Below are positions 1-12,271 of a DNA stretch of 64,000 nt, piece by piece (position 1 is the first letter of the stretch; each line of letters begins with the position of its first letter). Under the pieces are notes generated by a model that saw nothing but the letters and a program-made list of their open reading frames with translations, did no database searches and had not been told where the DNA came from. The DNA comes from Adenanthera pavonina. Its lineage: Eukaryota > Streptophyta > Magnoliopsida > Fabales > Fabaceae. The DNA is taken from NCBI GenBank assembly GCA_026686845.1, contig JAIVEN010000025.1, positions 20,511,001 to 20,575,000 on the forward strand, in the 5' to 3' direction. The position numbers and the translations under genes were made by a program.

Positions 1-1505
1 AAAATCACAAACACAATATGGCATCATATTATCATCATAGAAATAAAATGAAAGAACATAAAGAATTATAGTAAACTTAGCTATCTTTGGGGTTTGCACT
101 TGACTTTCCTCTTTAAACCAAAACTTCCTTTAGCTTCCCCAAACAATATTAAACACTATCTAAAACCATTGGTTTCATAATATAGCTCAATAAACACCAT
201 TGAAACCCTAAAAACCCAAATTGTTCATCTTGAGGCTTCTCTTTATCCTAATACTTGTCTCTAAGGTTTTCCATCATGTGGAATCCATTTGTGGGGTCAA
301 ATTAATGAAATTCCCACTCTATCTTGACTATACATACTGGCCAAAAATGACCTTAGAGAAGGAAGAAAGAATTTTCTTTGAAATCTTGCTTCAAATTCAT
401 GAAATCATGCTTTTCCCAATTTGTTCATACTTTTCCCCAAGATTATTTCATGAAAACTTTTCTCTTCCCTTTTCCCCTTATCTTGGCTTAAACTTGAACT
501 CAAGAGGAGTAGAATAAAGGTTACTCAAACTACTTTGAACTCATGAAAAACTAGTTGGAGTCATGACCTAAAAGATTAAAGAAAAACCTTACCTTATTGG
601 CTTGATTTTCTTCCTTTCCTTTCTTCTTCTTCTTCTCACGTACTCTCTCTTTCTTTTGGCTGTCCATACTTCTCTTTCTCTCTTTCTCAGATAGGTTTGT
701 TGGCCAAGTAAAGTGGGATAAAAGTAAAGTCACTAATCATAATTAATTTCCTAGCTTAAGTTAAGTTATTTCAATTCTTAGCTATTAAGTTTGGCAAGAA
801 AATAATATTTAATTCCAATTCTCACATGGGCTGAAATCTATCATGCCAACTCATGCTTAAATGTCTCCAAAATACTGCATATTTTTCCTAATCCAGTAAT
901 ACCATGTATTGATTACTTTATATTGGATCGGTAAAATTACTTTTCGTAGTATAAAATAACTTTATGAGTACATGATTAAAGCAAACTTGTGTATAGAATT
1001 AGTTTATTATTTTGTCTCTAAAAAGCTCCATTTGCAGTATCCAATAGCTTTTTGTTTTAACTTTTTAGCTTTTATAGATCAAAAAACAACTTTATCAGTA
1101 TAAAGTTACTTTTTAATCTTTGGCACTGATTATTTCTTTATTCTTAAATATTAACCCTCACTGCCATATACCATTGGACTCGTCTCATTGAGAGCTTCGT
1201 TTTGACAGTAATTTTACATATTTACAAAATTACCCTTGACCTAGGCAAATTTATAATGTTTAAAAGTTTTAGGTTATCAGCTGTAATATCTCCAAAACTT
1301 TTTCTACTATCTCCTCCATGTGAGATTTTATGCTTGGGGACCAAATTAAAATTTTCATAATTTCTATGGGTAAAAATGTAATTTCTTATTTTTCGTCTGA
1401 CCAAGAAAAATAACATCTTTACCTTATTTCACGCAAAAATGATATCAATCCCTTTTCATAAATTTCTTATATATTTTCAGTTATTTAACTTTTAGGGATG
1501 TTACA
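1..1505 (-). mobile_element. Long gypsy-type LTR, cut by window edge
   Basis: Reading the minus strand inward from 1505, the sequence starts TGTAACATCCCTAAAAG, the start shared by the other long LTRs here (8,818, 34,131, 47,930, 53,973). It also shares the internal block in which a 'gagcttcgttttgacag' stretch precedes a run of low-complexity AT. The 3' half of the LTR lies outside the window, so neither a target duplication nor solo status can be checked. Small ORFs in it are not conserved between copies and are not called. It appears to be inserted in a Sirevirus LTR, because LTR-like sequence of that family follows at once on the right. Confidence 0.7.
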
Positions 1506-1640
1506 CATTTCATCTATCAATTTTTTCACACTTTATTCATCCTTATTCTACTGTAAATCTAGTGAAATTGGGTTGTGCTCCAAAGGGTGAAAATCTTGCA
1601 TCACTTAATTCACCCTCTCTTGGGTGACCAACCAAACCTA
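1506..1640 (+). repeat. Sirevirus LTR fragment (terminal piece)
   Basis: The stretch contains 'ttcaccctctcttgggtgac' followed by 'caaccaaaccta'. This is the reverse complement of the LTR start at 43,558 (TGTTAGGTTGGCTAGTCACC and the following 'gggtgaattggg'). Only about 135 bp remain, between two long gypsy-type LTR pieces. No TSD can be assigned. Confidence 0.55.
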
Positions 1641-2985
1641 ATAGATTTCAATCCTTTCAAGGACTTCCTTGAGCTTCCTCAAACCCTAATACATCACCAA
1701 ACACTAACTGAATCAACTAATTCAATAAGCTACTTCACAAAGTGCTTAACAAACCCTAAAATCTTATTTAGTTTATCTTTGAGTGTTTCTTAAGTCTGAC
1801 ACTTATTCTTGGCTAATTTGGACATAAGAAATCCACTTTTAACATCAAAACGTTGAAAATCCAACTCCTTTTCTACCTTAGATGTGACCGAAAATAAGGA
1901 CATAAGGAAGGAAAAATGAAATTTCCAAAACTTGATTCCAGTTGCTCTAAAACTTGTTCCTTTCACTTAGTTTCATGATTTCACAAAACTTTATGGCATA
2001 AAACAACTTCCTTCATTCCTTTAGACTTAGGCCAAAGTTAGGACAGTAAGAGGAGAGAAGAAGAGCTTAAGGAAACCATTCTAAACTACTTGAAAACTTA
2101 AAGGAAAACACAAGAGGTCAAAAGAAGATTTTCTCACCGATTTTTCCTTGAATTTTCTTCTTCCTTTTTCTACCTTCACTTCTCACATTTTCCTTTCTTC
2201 CTTTGGCTATTTTTGACCATACTTCCTTTCTTCTTTACTCCTTAAGGTCAGCCAAAACAAGGGATAAGAGGAAGTTTATAAAAAAAATGCAACCAATCAA
2301 ATTTTGCCTTGAATTCTTCTTGAAATTTCTTGAAAAATCCTTGGAAAATGACTTAATTAATTAAATAATGCAATTTCCCATGTGCAGCTTTTTGGTCACA
2401 AAATTATGGTTATTTTGGTCCAAAAATATTACATATTTTATTTATCTAGATATATCTTGGACCAGTCTATACAATTGAAACTACTTTTTGTAGTATTTTA
2501 TTATTTTGTGGATATAGGTTATAACTATATTGGGATAAAAAAGTACCATAATATCCTTTCCCAGATAGTCTAATTACAGGGCCCACATATTCTCTTTTTA
2601 CCTTATCTGTCTTTTTTTATGCACTATGCGTTTTTTTAATGTTTGGCACTAATTTTTTCTTTATACAAATTTTGTTAATCATAATACATCATATCATTGG
2701 GTTTGACACATCACAAGCTTTGTTTTGACATAAAATTTGAATAATTTTGAAATTACACTTGATTTGGGTAAAAATATAATTTCTTAAACTTTGGGATCTT
2801 TTTTATAATTTTTCCCAGTGATTAAATGCAAAACATTTTTTTTCGGGGTTAAAATGTAATTATCATATTTTATTTCCTTGACTCAAAATTTTATCTTTTT
2901 GTCCTCTCTCACTTCTAATGTTGTATTTCAAATTTAATTATATCCTATTACATCTTATACTGTCTAGAAATTTCGAGATGTTATA
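1641..2985 (-). mobile_element. Long gypsy-type LTR, truncated
   Basis: On the minus strand the piece begins at 2985 with a degenerate TATAACATCTCG (expected TGTAACATCCC) and shares the block around 2,690-2,770 (a 'cattgggtttgacac' stretch, then 'agctttgttttgacat') with the other long LTRs. Its far end near 1,641 fuses to the Sirevirus LTR fragment. Satellite sequence starts directly at 2,986. No coding region is supported; the left boundary is approximate. Confidence 0.6.
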
Positions 2986-3719
2986 CTTTTGGCCGCAATA
3001 AAGTCAGAACGGAATCCGATTGAGCTTAATTCTTTCTACTATGCTCAAATTATTGTGAGGAAGTTGGATCAATTTACTAGCTCATTTAAAGTTGTAAATT
3101 TTGTAGGATTTTTTTGTTTGAAGGTTTTAGGCGCAATTTCATAAACTTGGTGGTTTTAGCAAAAATGAGGTTAAATGAAATTCGATTGAGCAACTTCTTC
3201 CAATTATGCTCAAATTGTTGTTAGGAAGCCAGATGAACTCAATAGCACTTAAAGATACAAATTCGTTAGGAATTTTCATTTTTTAAGTTTTTTGATGTAT
3301 TTTCATAAACTTGGTTTTTTTAGCCAACATGTGATCAAAACGGAATCCGATTTAACTCGACTCCTCCAATTAGGCCAAATACACTCACTTGCTCACTTAA
3401 TGTTGGAAATTTCATAGGATTTTGTTGTTTGAATTGTTTCTATACCTTTACAAAAACTTGTTTTTTGCCAAAATGAGGTCAAAACGGAATCGAATTGAAC
3501 TTGGATCTTTCAACCAGGCTCGAATTATTGTTAAGAAGCCAAATGAACTTACTAGTTGTCTTGAAGTTACAAATTTTGTGGGATTTTCCTATTTAAAGCT
3601 TTCTGACTTATTTTCATAAACATGGTGCTTTTTGCAAAAATGAGGTCAAAAAATCTGATTGAGCTTGATTCTTCGAACTAGGCTCGAATTTTTGTGTTGA
3701 TGCCAAAAACACTCACATG
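2986..3719 (+). repeat. ~167-bp satellite, block 1
   Basis: Tandem diverged monomers recur with a period near 167 bp. Marker words include 'aaaatgaggtcaaaacgg', 'aactaggctcgaattgttg', 'cactcacttgctcacttaa' and 'ttttcataaacttgg'. Two monomer types alternate: type A has 'gattttgttgtttgaa', type B has 'gattttcctatttgaag' followed by 'ttttcataaac'. The block is interrupted at 3,715-3,719/5,328-5,332 by a solo LTR and continues at 5,333. Short ORFs inside it are period artefacts. Confidence 0.85.
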
Positions 3720-5327
3720 TGTTGAATCAAGAGTTTTGATGATTCCAAACCAACACTTAAGAGCTCGGATTGAAGATATCAAAGGAGATCAAAGTTGTTT
3801 CAAGTGAAGATTTTCTGAATATTTGCTGATAGATCCTGTGTAGGATCTTTAGTTTTAGTTGTGATTGGGTAAAAGATTTTGATTTGAGAAAAAGATATTT
3901 TCAAACCTTGATTTTGTGTTAAATCTTGACTTGTTTGAAAAACACCCACAAACAGACGAAGTTTGAAAGTTTAAACTTAACTGTCAAGTTGGAAATTCGA
4001 ACTTTGCCTTAGGAAATTCGAATTTCGAGCTAAAACTGAATAAGTCTGAAGAGATGGCTCTCTGTCAGACGAATTTTGATTTTTCAAAATTCAAATTTTC
4101 ATCTAAGTCTGAAAGAAGCCTCTTAGTGACAGACGAACTTTGTATCTTCAAAATTCGAATTTCAAACAAAACAAAACTTGAGAAAATAAAAGAAATTCGT
4201 CTGAAACCATGTCAATGTTCATCTGAGATCAAGAATGATTTAAGTTTCAAAACTGCTCTCTGACAGACGAACTTTGAACATTAACGTTCAAATTTTAGAA
4301 GCTAAGTTCTTAAGTCTGTTGAAGTGAAACATTGACATACGAATGACAAGTCTTGTAACATTCGAATGTTGAAGTTAGTTTGAAAGTAAACTACTGTGCC
4401 TCCTTTTCACACACTGGGAACAGACGAATTTTGGGCTTCCAAAATTCAAATTTCGAGGGCACTGTAGCAAATTGAAAACACTGTTCACACTTAACCGAAA
4501 AACTTTCTTCTTGAAAATTTGTATGTCACATTGTGAAAATGTTTTGTGATTTTCAAAATTCGAATTTCACTTCATGAACAGACGAACTTCGTGCTGTAAC
4601 GTTGAAAGCTTTAAACTTCAGTTCCTTCAAAATTCGTCTGTTGACCAACCGAAATTTGAATTTCAGTATGTCAGAAGCATTAAATGCGGTTGGTTAATGG
4701 ATAGTTTTTCAGAGTAACCGTTGGATAACTTCTCCAATGGATAGATTAAGTCTCTAACGGACATTTGAGACCTAAATCTATAAATACAACAACATTGGAA
4801 GTTGTGGGTAACAAATCGAACTTGTATATACCGAATTTCTGTCAAAACTTCTTCTCAAGAGCTTTTACCCTCTAGCTTCAATATCTGTACTTTAACCTTC
4901 ATATCTACTCTATTCATGAGAGTTATATCTTTGTAAACAATCTACTCTTCATCTGGAAGATAGATTTACTTGTGAGGGGAAATCACAAGGGGATTGGGAA
5001 GCACACTGTGAAAGTGCTTAGAGAGTTTGAGAGAGCTCAAGAAACAGAGCATACTCGTGTACTGTGGCATTAGCAAGAAGCCTGTTGAATTCTTGCTGTA
5101 TAGTGGATAAATCTCAAGAGTTTTCTTGAGGACTGGACGTAGGTCAAGTGGATAGACCGAACCAGGATAAATCACTGAGTCTTTTTCTCCTTACCCTTAC
5201 TTTTCAGCTTGCTCTGTTTTATACGTTGTTTACATTATACTGTGCTATCTTCACCCAGTTCACTTTGTGCAGAAAAATTTCAATCTTCCCAATTCACCCC
5301 CCTCTTGGGAAGTCAGCCTTGCTAACA
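3720..5327 (+). mobile_element. Sirevirus solo LTR, TSD ACATG
   Basis: This 1,608-bp LTR starts TGTTGAATCAAGAG and ends CTTGCTAACA. It is the reverse complement form of the LTRs of the intact element at 12,553-24,717, so it lies in the opposite orientation. ACATG flanks it at 3,715-3,719 and 5,328-5,332. The U3 part (about 3,950-4,680) carries many TTCGAATTT / CAGACGAA words, and a TATA-like CTATAAATAC lies at 4,778-4,787. It is ~250 bp shorter than the intact LTRs. No internal domain remains, so it is a product of LTR-LTR recombination. Confidence 0.92.
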
Positions 5328-5639
5328 ACATGCTCTCTTAAAATTTTGGAATTTCCTAGGATTTTGTTGTTTGAAACTTTTTGATACCTTTCCAAAAACT
5401 TAGTGCTTTTGGCAAAAAAAAAGTCAAAATGGAATCCAGTTGAGCTTAATTCTTTGTTTTAGGATTGCATTACTGTGAGAAAGCTAGATGACCTTACTAG
5501 CTCGCTTAAAGTTACAACTTTCATGAGATTGTCCTATTGAAAACTTTTCGACACATTTTCATAAACATGGTGCTTTTGGTCATAATAAGGTCAAAACATA
5601 ATCCGATTGAGCTTAATTCTTCCACGTAGGTTCAAATTG
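5328..5639 (+). repeat. ~167-bp satellite, block 1 continued
   Basis: The satellite resumes after the solo LTR with the same monomer that was cut, then a type-B monomer ('gcattactgtgagaaagc', 'cctattgaaaacttttcgac') that closely resembles the last monomer before 43,558. It ends where a Sirevirus LTR begins at 5,640. Confidence 0.85.
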
Positions 5640-8559
5640 TGTTAGGAATGCTGGTTTCTGAAGAAGGGAGTAAATTGGGAAGTATGAAATTTTTCTGCAA
5701 AATTAAATGTATAACAGTGAAAGCAAAATTTTGGAAAAAATAGAGTATAATGAAAATTATGTAAAAAAGATGAGGGAAGAGAAAAACTCAATGATTTATC
5801 CTAATTCGGTCTAATCTATTTGACTTACGTCTAATTCTCAAGCCATTGCTTGAGATTTTCCACTATCTGCAAGAATTTAGTGGGCTCCTTGTAATGTCAC
5901 AATATAACTCTTGTACTCTGTTCTAAGAACACAGAAAGTCTTACTCAACACTCTTATAATTGCTTTCCTTAATCCCTTTGTAAATCTCCTCACAAAGAAT
6001 CTTTCTTTCAGATAAAGAATAAATTTTTAGAGAAAATGAAACTATCTTAAATAAAATAGATATGAAAGTTAAAGAACAACAAATGAGGTGTGTAGGTGAA
6101 AAAGCTGACTCAGAATTTAGCAGAGTTTTTGCAATCGCAGACTTGAATTCATTACTAATCATTAACCAACTACATTTATTGCATCTAACAATCCAAAGTT
6201 TGAATTTTGGGGTTCAACAGATGAATTTCACAGAGACAAAAAGTTAAGGATGTAACACCTCATACTTAGATTCATTTCCCATGTATTAAACTATATTTAA
6301 GTCTATTAATGCTTGATTAGAGACCTGGTTACATAAAACAACTTAAACCAATTTATTTCATTTTGGGTACTATTCCCTTGGTTAACTTCCTTTCACCTGG
6401 TAAAATTTGAAAATTCATAACTAAATCAAGAAAAATCATATTGACATGGTTCAAGGCTCTAAATACAAATTAAAATATTCTATACATGGGAAAAATGTTG
6501 AACATGGAAATTACTTGCCCAACTTATACAGTAAGTTGGTATTATCTTTACTATAGCAATGGTCATTTTTGAAAATTTCTAATTCTAACCATAACTTTGA
6601 AAAATCACCATAAATCATACACAACTCCAAATTGAGTGATCTTTATGTATATGGAAATCTACACATGTCTAGTTTTTATACATATAAAATAATCATACAT
6701 GAAACTGCAAAAATTCTGAACGGGACACGAAATTCTGAGCAGTGTCACAATGGCCATTTTCTTCTTACAACTTGTCAACATAGACCTTAATATGTACATA
6801 CATGGCCATTTCTTGTCTTCACTTAAAACATTACATCATAGTAGATATAGATGAACATAATTACATTCATGTAAAGTCCTAGAACCATGCACATCAAATA
6901 CAACATAAAACATTAATGTCATAGCATGGCATGTTCCAAACATCATTGAAAATAGTTGTAACAACTTGACATAATTGGTAAAATAACTACCTTTGGGCTT
7001 TCCAAGTTCCACCAAACTTTGTACACCTTTCCCTTGATCTTCTAACACTCCTTTGGATCCTATAGCATCATAAAATAATGCCATTAACCACTAATTATCC
7101 AATTTCATTTACAAAGTGCTCACTTGAACTAAAATTTGCACTTTGTTATCCATCATGCATTTCTTGTACAACATACTTGTTCTAACCTATTTTGAATCCA
7201 AGGAATCCATTTTTGAGGTCAAAAACTTGAAATTTCTTTCCTATATTAAACCCTCAATAGGCAGAAAAATAGAGAAAATTGTAGAAAAATAATAACTCAT
7301 CAATCTTTGAAACCAATACCATAATCTTGCATCTTGTGACATATACTTTACTTTTTATGGATTGGTTTCTTCATGGCACAACTTTCTCTCTCTAATCTCT
7401 CTCTAGGTCAAAAATTTCAGCAAGGAGATAGAGGAAAAATAGCCACTAAAATGCCTTAAAATTGCTAGAGAGCACAAGGAAATGGTTGCAAGATAATACC
7501 TTGAAGTTTTGGGACTAAACTTGTAGTTTTTTCCTTCTCCCTTTTGCTCTCTCTCTCTCACGCCTTCCTAGTCTCTTTCTCCACTGAACCAGCGTGTTTG
7601 TTACATGAGGAAGATGAAATGTTATGTTTTAAAATGATAATTATGTCATATAATCATCTAATTAACTTTTATATCTACTTTTATTTACTTTTCTTTTAAA
7701 AAGCTTTTTGAAAAATTCCACATGTGTCCATAAACTAATTCAAACGTGGCTCACCTTACTTTTTTGCCAAAAATTGCTTCAATAATTTTTATGGACCAAA
7801 ATATCCTTTACCAATTAGATTTACCCGTACCGATTAAGTATTTTTGTCAAATTTGTTAATAAATTGGTATAGGATTATCCAACCATTACTTTTGGTCCAA
7901 AAACATTATCTAGACCCAAAATATATTTTAGCAAGATCCAATCATTGCCCTTGAATCAATACTGCCTTTTCCTGTAGTCTAAACTGACTTTTATCAGGTA
8001 AAATATTAATATTAAATCCTAATCACCTAATAAATATGATTTTGACCTTAATAATTTCGATACTATATTTCATTGGGTCTAACTCATTGAGAGCTTCATT
8101 TTGACTATAATTTTTCATATTTACAAAAAAGCTCTTGAGTCGGGGCTAATTTATAATTTTTAGAACTTTCAAGTCATTAGGAGTAATTTTTCCCAAAATT
8201 CATAAACTTTACTTAATCTTCCCCGTGTCCACCACCTTCATTTTTCTTTTTTTTTTATCATTTTTCCTTTTTCTTTTCTTTTTTCTTTTCCTTTTTTTTT
8301 CCAGAGTTAAAATTGTCATTTTTCCTTTTTCCTTTCAACTGAGATAATTGACTTCTTTATCCTATTTCATGCCAAACGGTATATACCTGTTTTTACAAAT
8401 TCTTTATAAATTTTAAAATATTGAACCTTGAATATTTATAAAAAATTTCAGGATATTACAAAGGACATTAATGTTGAACTTCGAAATTCATCTGTTGCAA
8501 TATAACATTCGAATTTTGAGTTTGCTAAAGATATCCAATGGTAGTTCATGAGAATTTTC
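5640..8559 (-). repeat. Sirevirus LTR fragment, split by a solo LTR
   Basis: On the plus strand it begins TGTTAGGAATGC, followed by 'gtaaattgggaag', matching the LTR start at 12,553, and keeps the R/U5-like block ('atgatttatcctaattcggt', 'ttgagattttccactat'). The piece 5,640-6,250 is followed by the solo LTR at 6,251-8,460 and resumes at about 8,466-8,559, where TTCGAATTTTGAG and ATTCATCTGTTG words of U3 are visible. The terminal CA end is missing; the piece runs into another LTR fragment at 8,560. No ORF is supported. Confidence 0.75.
6251..8460 (-). mobile_element. Long gypsy-type solo LTR, TSD AAGGA
   Basis: The 2,210-bp unit reads TGTAACACCTCATAC on the plus strand at its left edge and ends GGATATTACA, so in canonical sense it starts TGTAATATCC and ends GGTGTTACA on the minus strand. 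AAGGA is present at 6,246-6,250 and 8,461-8,465. It contains pyrimidine-rich tracts (8,230-8,310) and no supported ORF. It is the shortest of the long LTRs with two visible ends here and splits a Sirevirus LTR. Confidence 0.9.
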
Positions 8560-8817
8560 TGTAAGGTTTGGCTTGTCACCTATAGGTTGAATTGAGTAAT
8601 GTAAGATTTTTACCCTTTCTGATATGCAATGCAATTTCACTAGCTATTAAAATAGAACATGGATGAACAAAGTGTGATGAAGTAGATAGATCAATTGTGG
8701 AGACAAAGAAATAGTACAAAAGGTGTTGAAGGACGTACCTAAGGAAGATTTTTATCAGACCCTGAAGATAGCTTCTAAGCTTCCTTTAAGATGTTGGCTA
8801 GCCTAGCTCGTTGGTCC
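8560..8817 (-). repeat. Second-family Sirevirus LTR fragment
   Basis: It begins TGTAAGGTTTGGCTTGTCACC and continues with 'ggttgaattgagtaatg' and 'gatgaacaaagtgtgatgaa', matching the LTR start at 43,558-43,735 (TGTTAGGTTGGCTAGTCACC). Only the terminal ~260 bp is present before a long gypsy-type LTR starts at 8,818. Confidence 0.6.
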
Positions 8818-10233
8818 TGTAACATCCCTAAAAAGTTAAACTATATAGAAATGCATAAGGAATTCACAAAAATGGGTAGACACCATTTTGCATGAAATAA
8901 GGTAAAGAGGTATTTTTTCCGGTTAGATGAAAAAATGAGAAATTATGTTTTTACCCCTAAAAATTATGAAAATTACATTTATGTCCCAAAGAATTAAAAA
9001 ATACCTGTGGAAGAATGGATAAAAGTTATGGGAAAATTACAGTTAATGACCCAAAAGAATTTGAAATTATAATTTAGACTCGAGTTAGGGCTAATTAAGT
9101 AAATATATAAATGTACTGTCAAAATGAAGCTCTTGATGAGATAAGTCCAATGGTATATGGCACTAAGGGTTAATATTTAAGGATAAAGAAATAACCAATG
9201 CTGAAGTATAAAAAGTAACTTTTTACCGATAAAGCTACTTTTTTATCTGTAAAAGGTAAAAAGAAAAGCCATTGGACACTGCAAAAGGTGCTTTTTAGAG
9301 AGATGATCATAAAGTAATTCTAGATACAAGTTTACTTTAATCATGTACTCATAAAGTGATTTTATACTGTAAAGGTTAACTTTACCAATCTAGGTATATA
9401 ATAACCGACACAAGGTATTGCTAGACTGTGAAAAAAAATTCAATATATTAGAGATAGTTTCCCATTGAAATGGCATCACATCAGCTAAACATGTGACTAA
9501 AATGAATGCTTAACGGTTAAGTAAAAGTGAACCAAAGTTGACTTAACCAAAAGTGGTAAAAGTATAACTAAGCTTAAGCTTTAACCTTGGTTAAGTCTAT
9601 TATATATACTCTCTCCTTGTCTTGCATGAGCAAACCTTGAAGAAAGGGAGATAGAAAGTTGCAACAAGAATTAAAGAAAGGGAAGCACATGGAGGTGAAG
9701 AAAAATATGAGAAAAAGAGACGAGAAATTCGAAAGAAAAGGTAAGCTAATCCCTACTTGAATCTAGTTGGGTTTTCTTCAAGTTAGGAATAGTTTGGGAT
9801 GGTTTCCATAAAATTTTCTCCCCTCCATTCACTGTATGATTTTGGTCAAGGCATGTTTATGGGAGGGCTGGTGTTTATAAACCATAAAATCAAGAGAAAG
9901 CATGGGATTTTCCAAAGGGAATAAGTTTTAGTATGTTTAAAGCAAGTTTTATGAAAAACTAGTTCTTTCCCTTGCAAGACAGATTTTGGTCTACCCAATG
10001 ATTGTGTTAAACTGAGATTTTCATTAATTTGACCCCAAAAGAGGATTCCCCAAGGTAAAAAATGTTAAGAACAAGTATATGCTTTATGATATAAGTTAAG
10101 GTAGCCAAAGTGGATTTTCAAGAGCTTGTAGGATTTTATATAAACCCTATGCCTCAGGCTATAAAATCAATGGCTTGAACCATTGTTTATTGATGTCACG
10201 GGATTTGAAGAAGCTTAAGGAAGCTAAGGGAAT
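8818..10233 (+). mobile_element. Long gypsy-type LTR, 5' part
   Basis: It starts TGTAACATCCCTAAAAAG and reads in canonical orientation. It is interrupted at the GGAAT duplication (10,229-10,233) by the gag-only element and resumes at 27,168/27,173, giving an LTR of about 2.9 kb in total. The block 9,120-9,180 ('gaagctcttgatgag', 'ccaatggtatatggcac') is shared with the other long LTRs. It ends next to a primer-binding-site remnant at 28,682, so it was a 5' LTR and not a solo LTR. Confidence 0.8.
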
Positions 10234-11062
10234 TGATAAGTGAACCCTTTTGGAACCAGTCCAAAGAACCCACTTTGATACGTAAGACACCCGGATCTTT
10301 GGGAAACAAGGAACACAAAGACTAACAGCAAAGAAAATGAACAAAATGGACAAAAATAGTAGCAAAAGAAAACAATAATAGATAAGATAAGGATAGATGT
10401 TGGTCTTGAGAATTAGAACCCAAGAGAACCGGTCTCCTGAACCTTAGTTCCAGTGACGCCACAAGGGCTGACCAATTCCTTGATAAGTCATAGTTTCATC
10501 ATAGCACTCAAAGAACGCAAGAGAAACTCACAAAGTCTGAAACTTTAATCATTCAAATCTGAAAAAACGTACATGAAAGTTAGCCTTAAATAGGCAAGCT
10601 AAAATCTAACCTAATAAGCCTAGAAACCCTAATTAATTTGGGCTCAAGTAATCCTAATAGGATTATGTGACTTTTGGCTCAAATAACATTCTTATTGGAC
10701 CTAGAAAACTAATAAAATAACAAAAATTCATAAAAAAATAATAAAATAACATCTAAGCCCTTATAAACATGCCATCGGGAAATCACATGTTTGGCACATG
10801 ACATGTTTATTTACAAGTTAGGCAATCAAAAAGACTATTAATTAAGCAATTGGGCTTTATTAATCACTTAAGTTTAGCCCATAATTAATAAAAATGAAAT
10901 TAACACTAATTAAGCACAATAATGCTTAAGTCACATGCTATTTTAATGAAGCACATGATCTTTTAAGTAATCTCTTCTAATGGGCTTCTTTTGGGCTTGA
11001 ATCTTTCCAAGTGATAAGGCCTTCTACCATGTTCCTGAATTTGTCCAAGCCATCCCCTATCA
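10234..11062 (-). repeat. 3' LTR of gag-only element
   Basis: This 829-bp repeat is bounded by TG and CA and nearly matches 26,334-27,167. A TATA-like sequence (minus-strand CTATTTAAGG) lies at 10,584-10,593. The last downstream ORF of the element ends inside this LTR at 10,963. Confidence 0.9.
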
Positions 11063-11742
11063 TTCCCTCCCTCTTTGAAAAGATTCGTCCTCGAATCTCC
11101 ATAATCTACATGGAAGGAAAGGAAACGATTAAACGCATCAAATAAATTATATGGAGTATACTTACCTTTTAAGCTTGATTGATGCATCTGTGCTTTATTC
11201 CTTGAATGAATGTGAAGGACAACATTCTTCCTTGGCTTTTTGAACCAGAACATTTTTCCAATATCAGAAACCTTCACACATTTAATTTGAATTTCATAAG
11301 ACATATCTTCAAGCATTGGTGGATAAGAAATTGAACTTTTCTTCATAGCAGATACACCAATGACATGCAGTAAATAGCTAGACACAAACTCGACACAAGA
11401 ATACTTAAATGGGACCAAAATGTTAAGGGACACATAGGGACAAAATGGCACACAAGAAGACTCAATTAAAACCAAAGTATTAGAAAAACTAAGGAAGACA
11501 AAATCTGGACAGATTTGAACAAAATGCAATAAATGCAAAATCTGAAAAGATTTTGATAACATTAATGATGCAAAATTATAAAACAAAGATGGAGATGTAA
11601 TGACTAAAAGGACACATACTAACATAGAACAAGAAGAGAATGAGTTGAATAGAAAATGGAACACAAATGACTCATGAAGGTGAAATGAGATAAACCAACA
11701 AACAACCAAAAAGACACATGACTTATGAGACACGATAAACAT
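10963..11742 (-). CDS. Downstream ORF of gag-only element (259 aa, unknown)
   Basis: The ORF starts at an ATG that overlaps the end of the ORF before it by 20 nt and ends inside the 3' LTR. I do not recognise its first two thirds, which are rich in Phe, Ser, Cys and Val with hydrophobic stretches. Its last third contains LFDAFNRFL and DSRTNLFKEGGNDRG. An SRTN-F-E-G-ND ending read through the PPT is, as I recall, common at the C-terminus of plant Ty3/gypsy polyproteins, so this part may be the tail of a deleted pol. A decayed copy of the same ORF is present at 37,662-38,694. Whether it is translated is unknown. Confidence 0.45.
   Translation of the reverse strand: MFIVSHKSCVFLVVCWFISFHLHESFVFHFLFNSFSSCSMLVCVLLVITSPSLFYNFASLMLSKSFQILHLLHFVQICPDFVFLSFSNTLVLIESSCVPFCPYVSLNILVPFKYSCVEFVSSYLLHVIGVSAMKKSSISYPPMLEDMSYEIQIKCVKVSDIGKMFWFKKPRKNVVLHIHSRNKAQMHQSSLKGKYTPYNLFDAFNRFLSFHVDYGDSRTNLFKEGGNDRGWLGQIQEHGRRPYHLERFKPKRSPLEEIT
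11063..11080 (-). promoter_or_regulatory. Polypurine tract of gag-only element
   Basis: On the minus strand the bases next to the 3' LTR read CTTTTCAAAGAGGGAGGGAA, a purine-rich run ending exactly at the LTR border. This is the expected plus-strand priming site. The same bases are translated as EGGND in the overlapping ORF. Confidence 0.8.
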
Positions 11743-12271
11743 AAAACATATAACGAATAGGGACTACTTCACAAAAGCATAGGAAATACAAAACACTATG
11801 ATGATGAGATGGAATGACATAGATGGATAAACTAGAGAAAGAAGGCACTAAAGTAACTAATGGACTCATTATTAACTCATGTAATTTGGACTCAAAAGAA
11901 ATTGCGGACTCTTGCAACAATGATGGATGACATAATTTAAAGAAATTAGAAACATAATGGGAAGGACAACGAAAAGACACATAAGACAGATGAGGTGAAG
12001 AAGGAAGAAGTTTTGTACAAATTACTTTAATCTTACTTTCACTTTCATTCTTCCTCAAACTCTCCTTTTCTTTTCTCTTTTCTCTCTTTTTCTTTCTCCT
12101 TTTCAATCTTCTCTTAATCTTTTTCTCACTTATTCTTTTTACACTCTTTGCATTTTTGTGGACTCTTTCTCTCTTAGTTTTCCCACACATGTTTTTCCAC
12201 TTAAACTTACTCTTTATTTTCCCATAAGTTTCACCCAAATTACTTGGCAATGATGCATAGGCCTTTTCCAT
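11723..12271 (-). CDS. Basic ORF of gag-only element (182 aa, unknown)
   Basis: The ATG overlaps the stop codon of the upstream Gag-like frame as TAATG (12,269-12,273), a geometry compatible with termination-reinitiation. The first ~80 residues are dominated by Lys, Arg and Glu (KRRLKRRKKKREKRKEKESL), suggesting a nucleic-acid-binding or nuclear-targeting segment; the rest is Ser/Phe/Val-rich. I recognise no family. The homologous part of the truncated copy at 38,356-38,694 is still recognisable. The composition could also be a by-product of the A/G-rich sequence, so a real product is unproven. Confidence 0.4.
   Translation of the reverse strand: MEKAYASLPSNLGETYGKIKSKFKWKNMCGKTKRERVHKNAKSVKRISEKKIKRRLKRRKKKREKRKEKESLRKNESESKIKVICTKLLPSSPHLSYVSFRCPSHYVSNFFKLCHPSLLQESAISFESKLHELIMSPLVTLVPSFSSLSIYVIPSHHHSVLYFLCFCEVVPIRYMFYVYRVS

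Noticed and set aside
221..517. 98-codon ORF on the plus strand as a host gene
   Set aside because: It lies inside a long gypsy-type LTR, has no recognisable domain, and has no counterpart in the other copies of the LTR.
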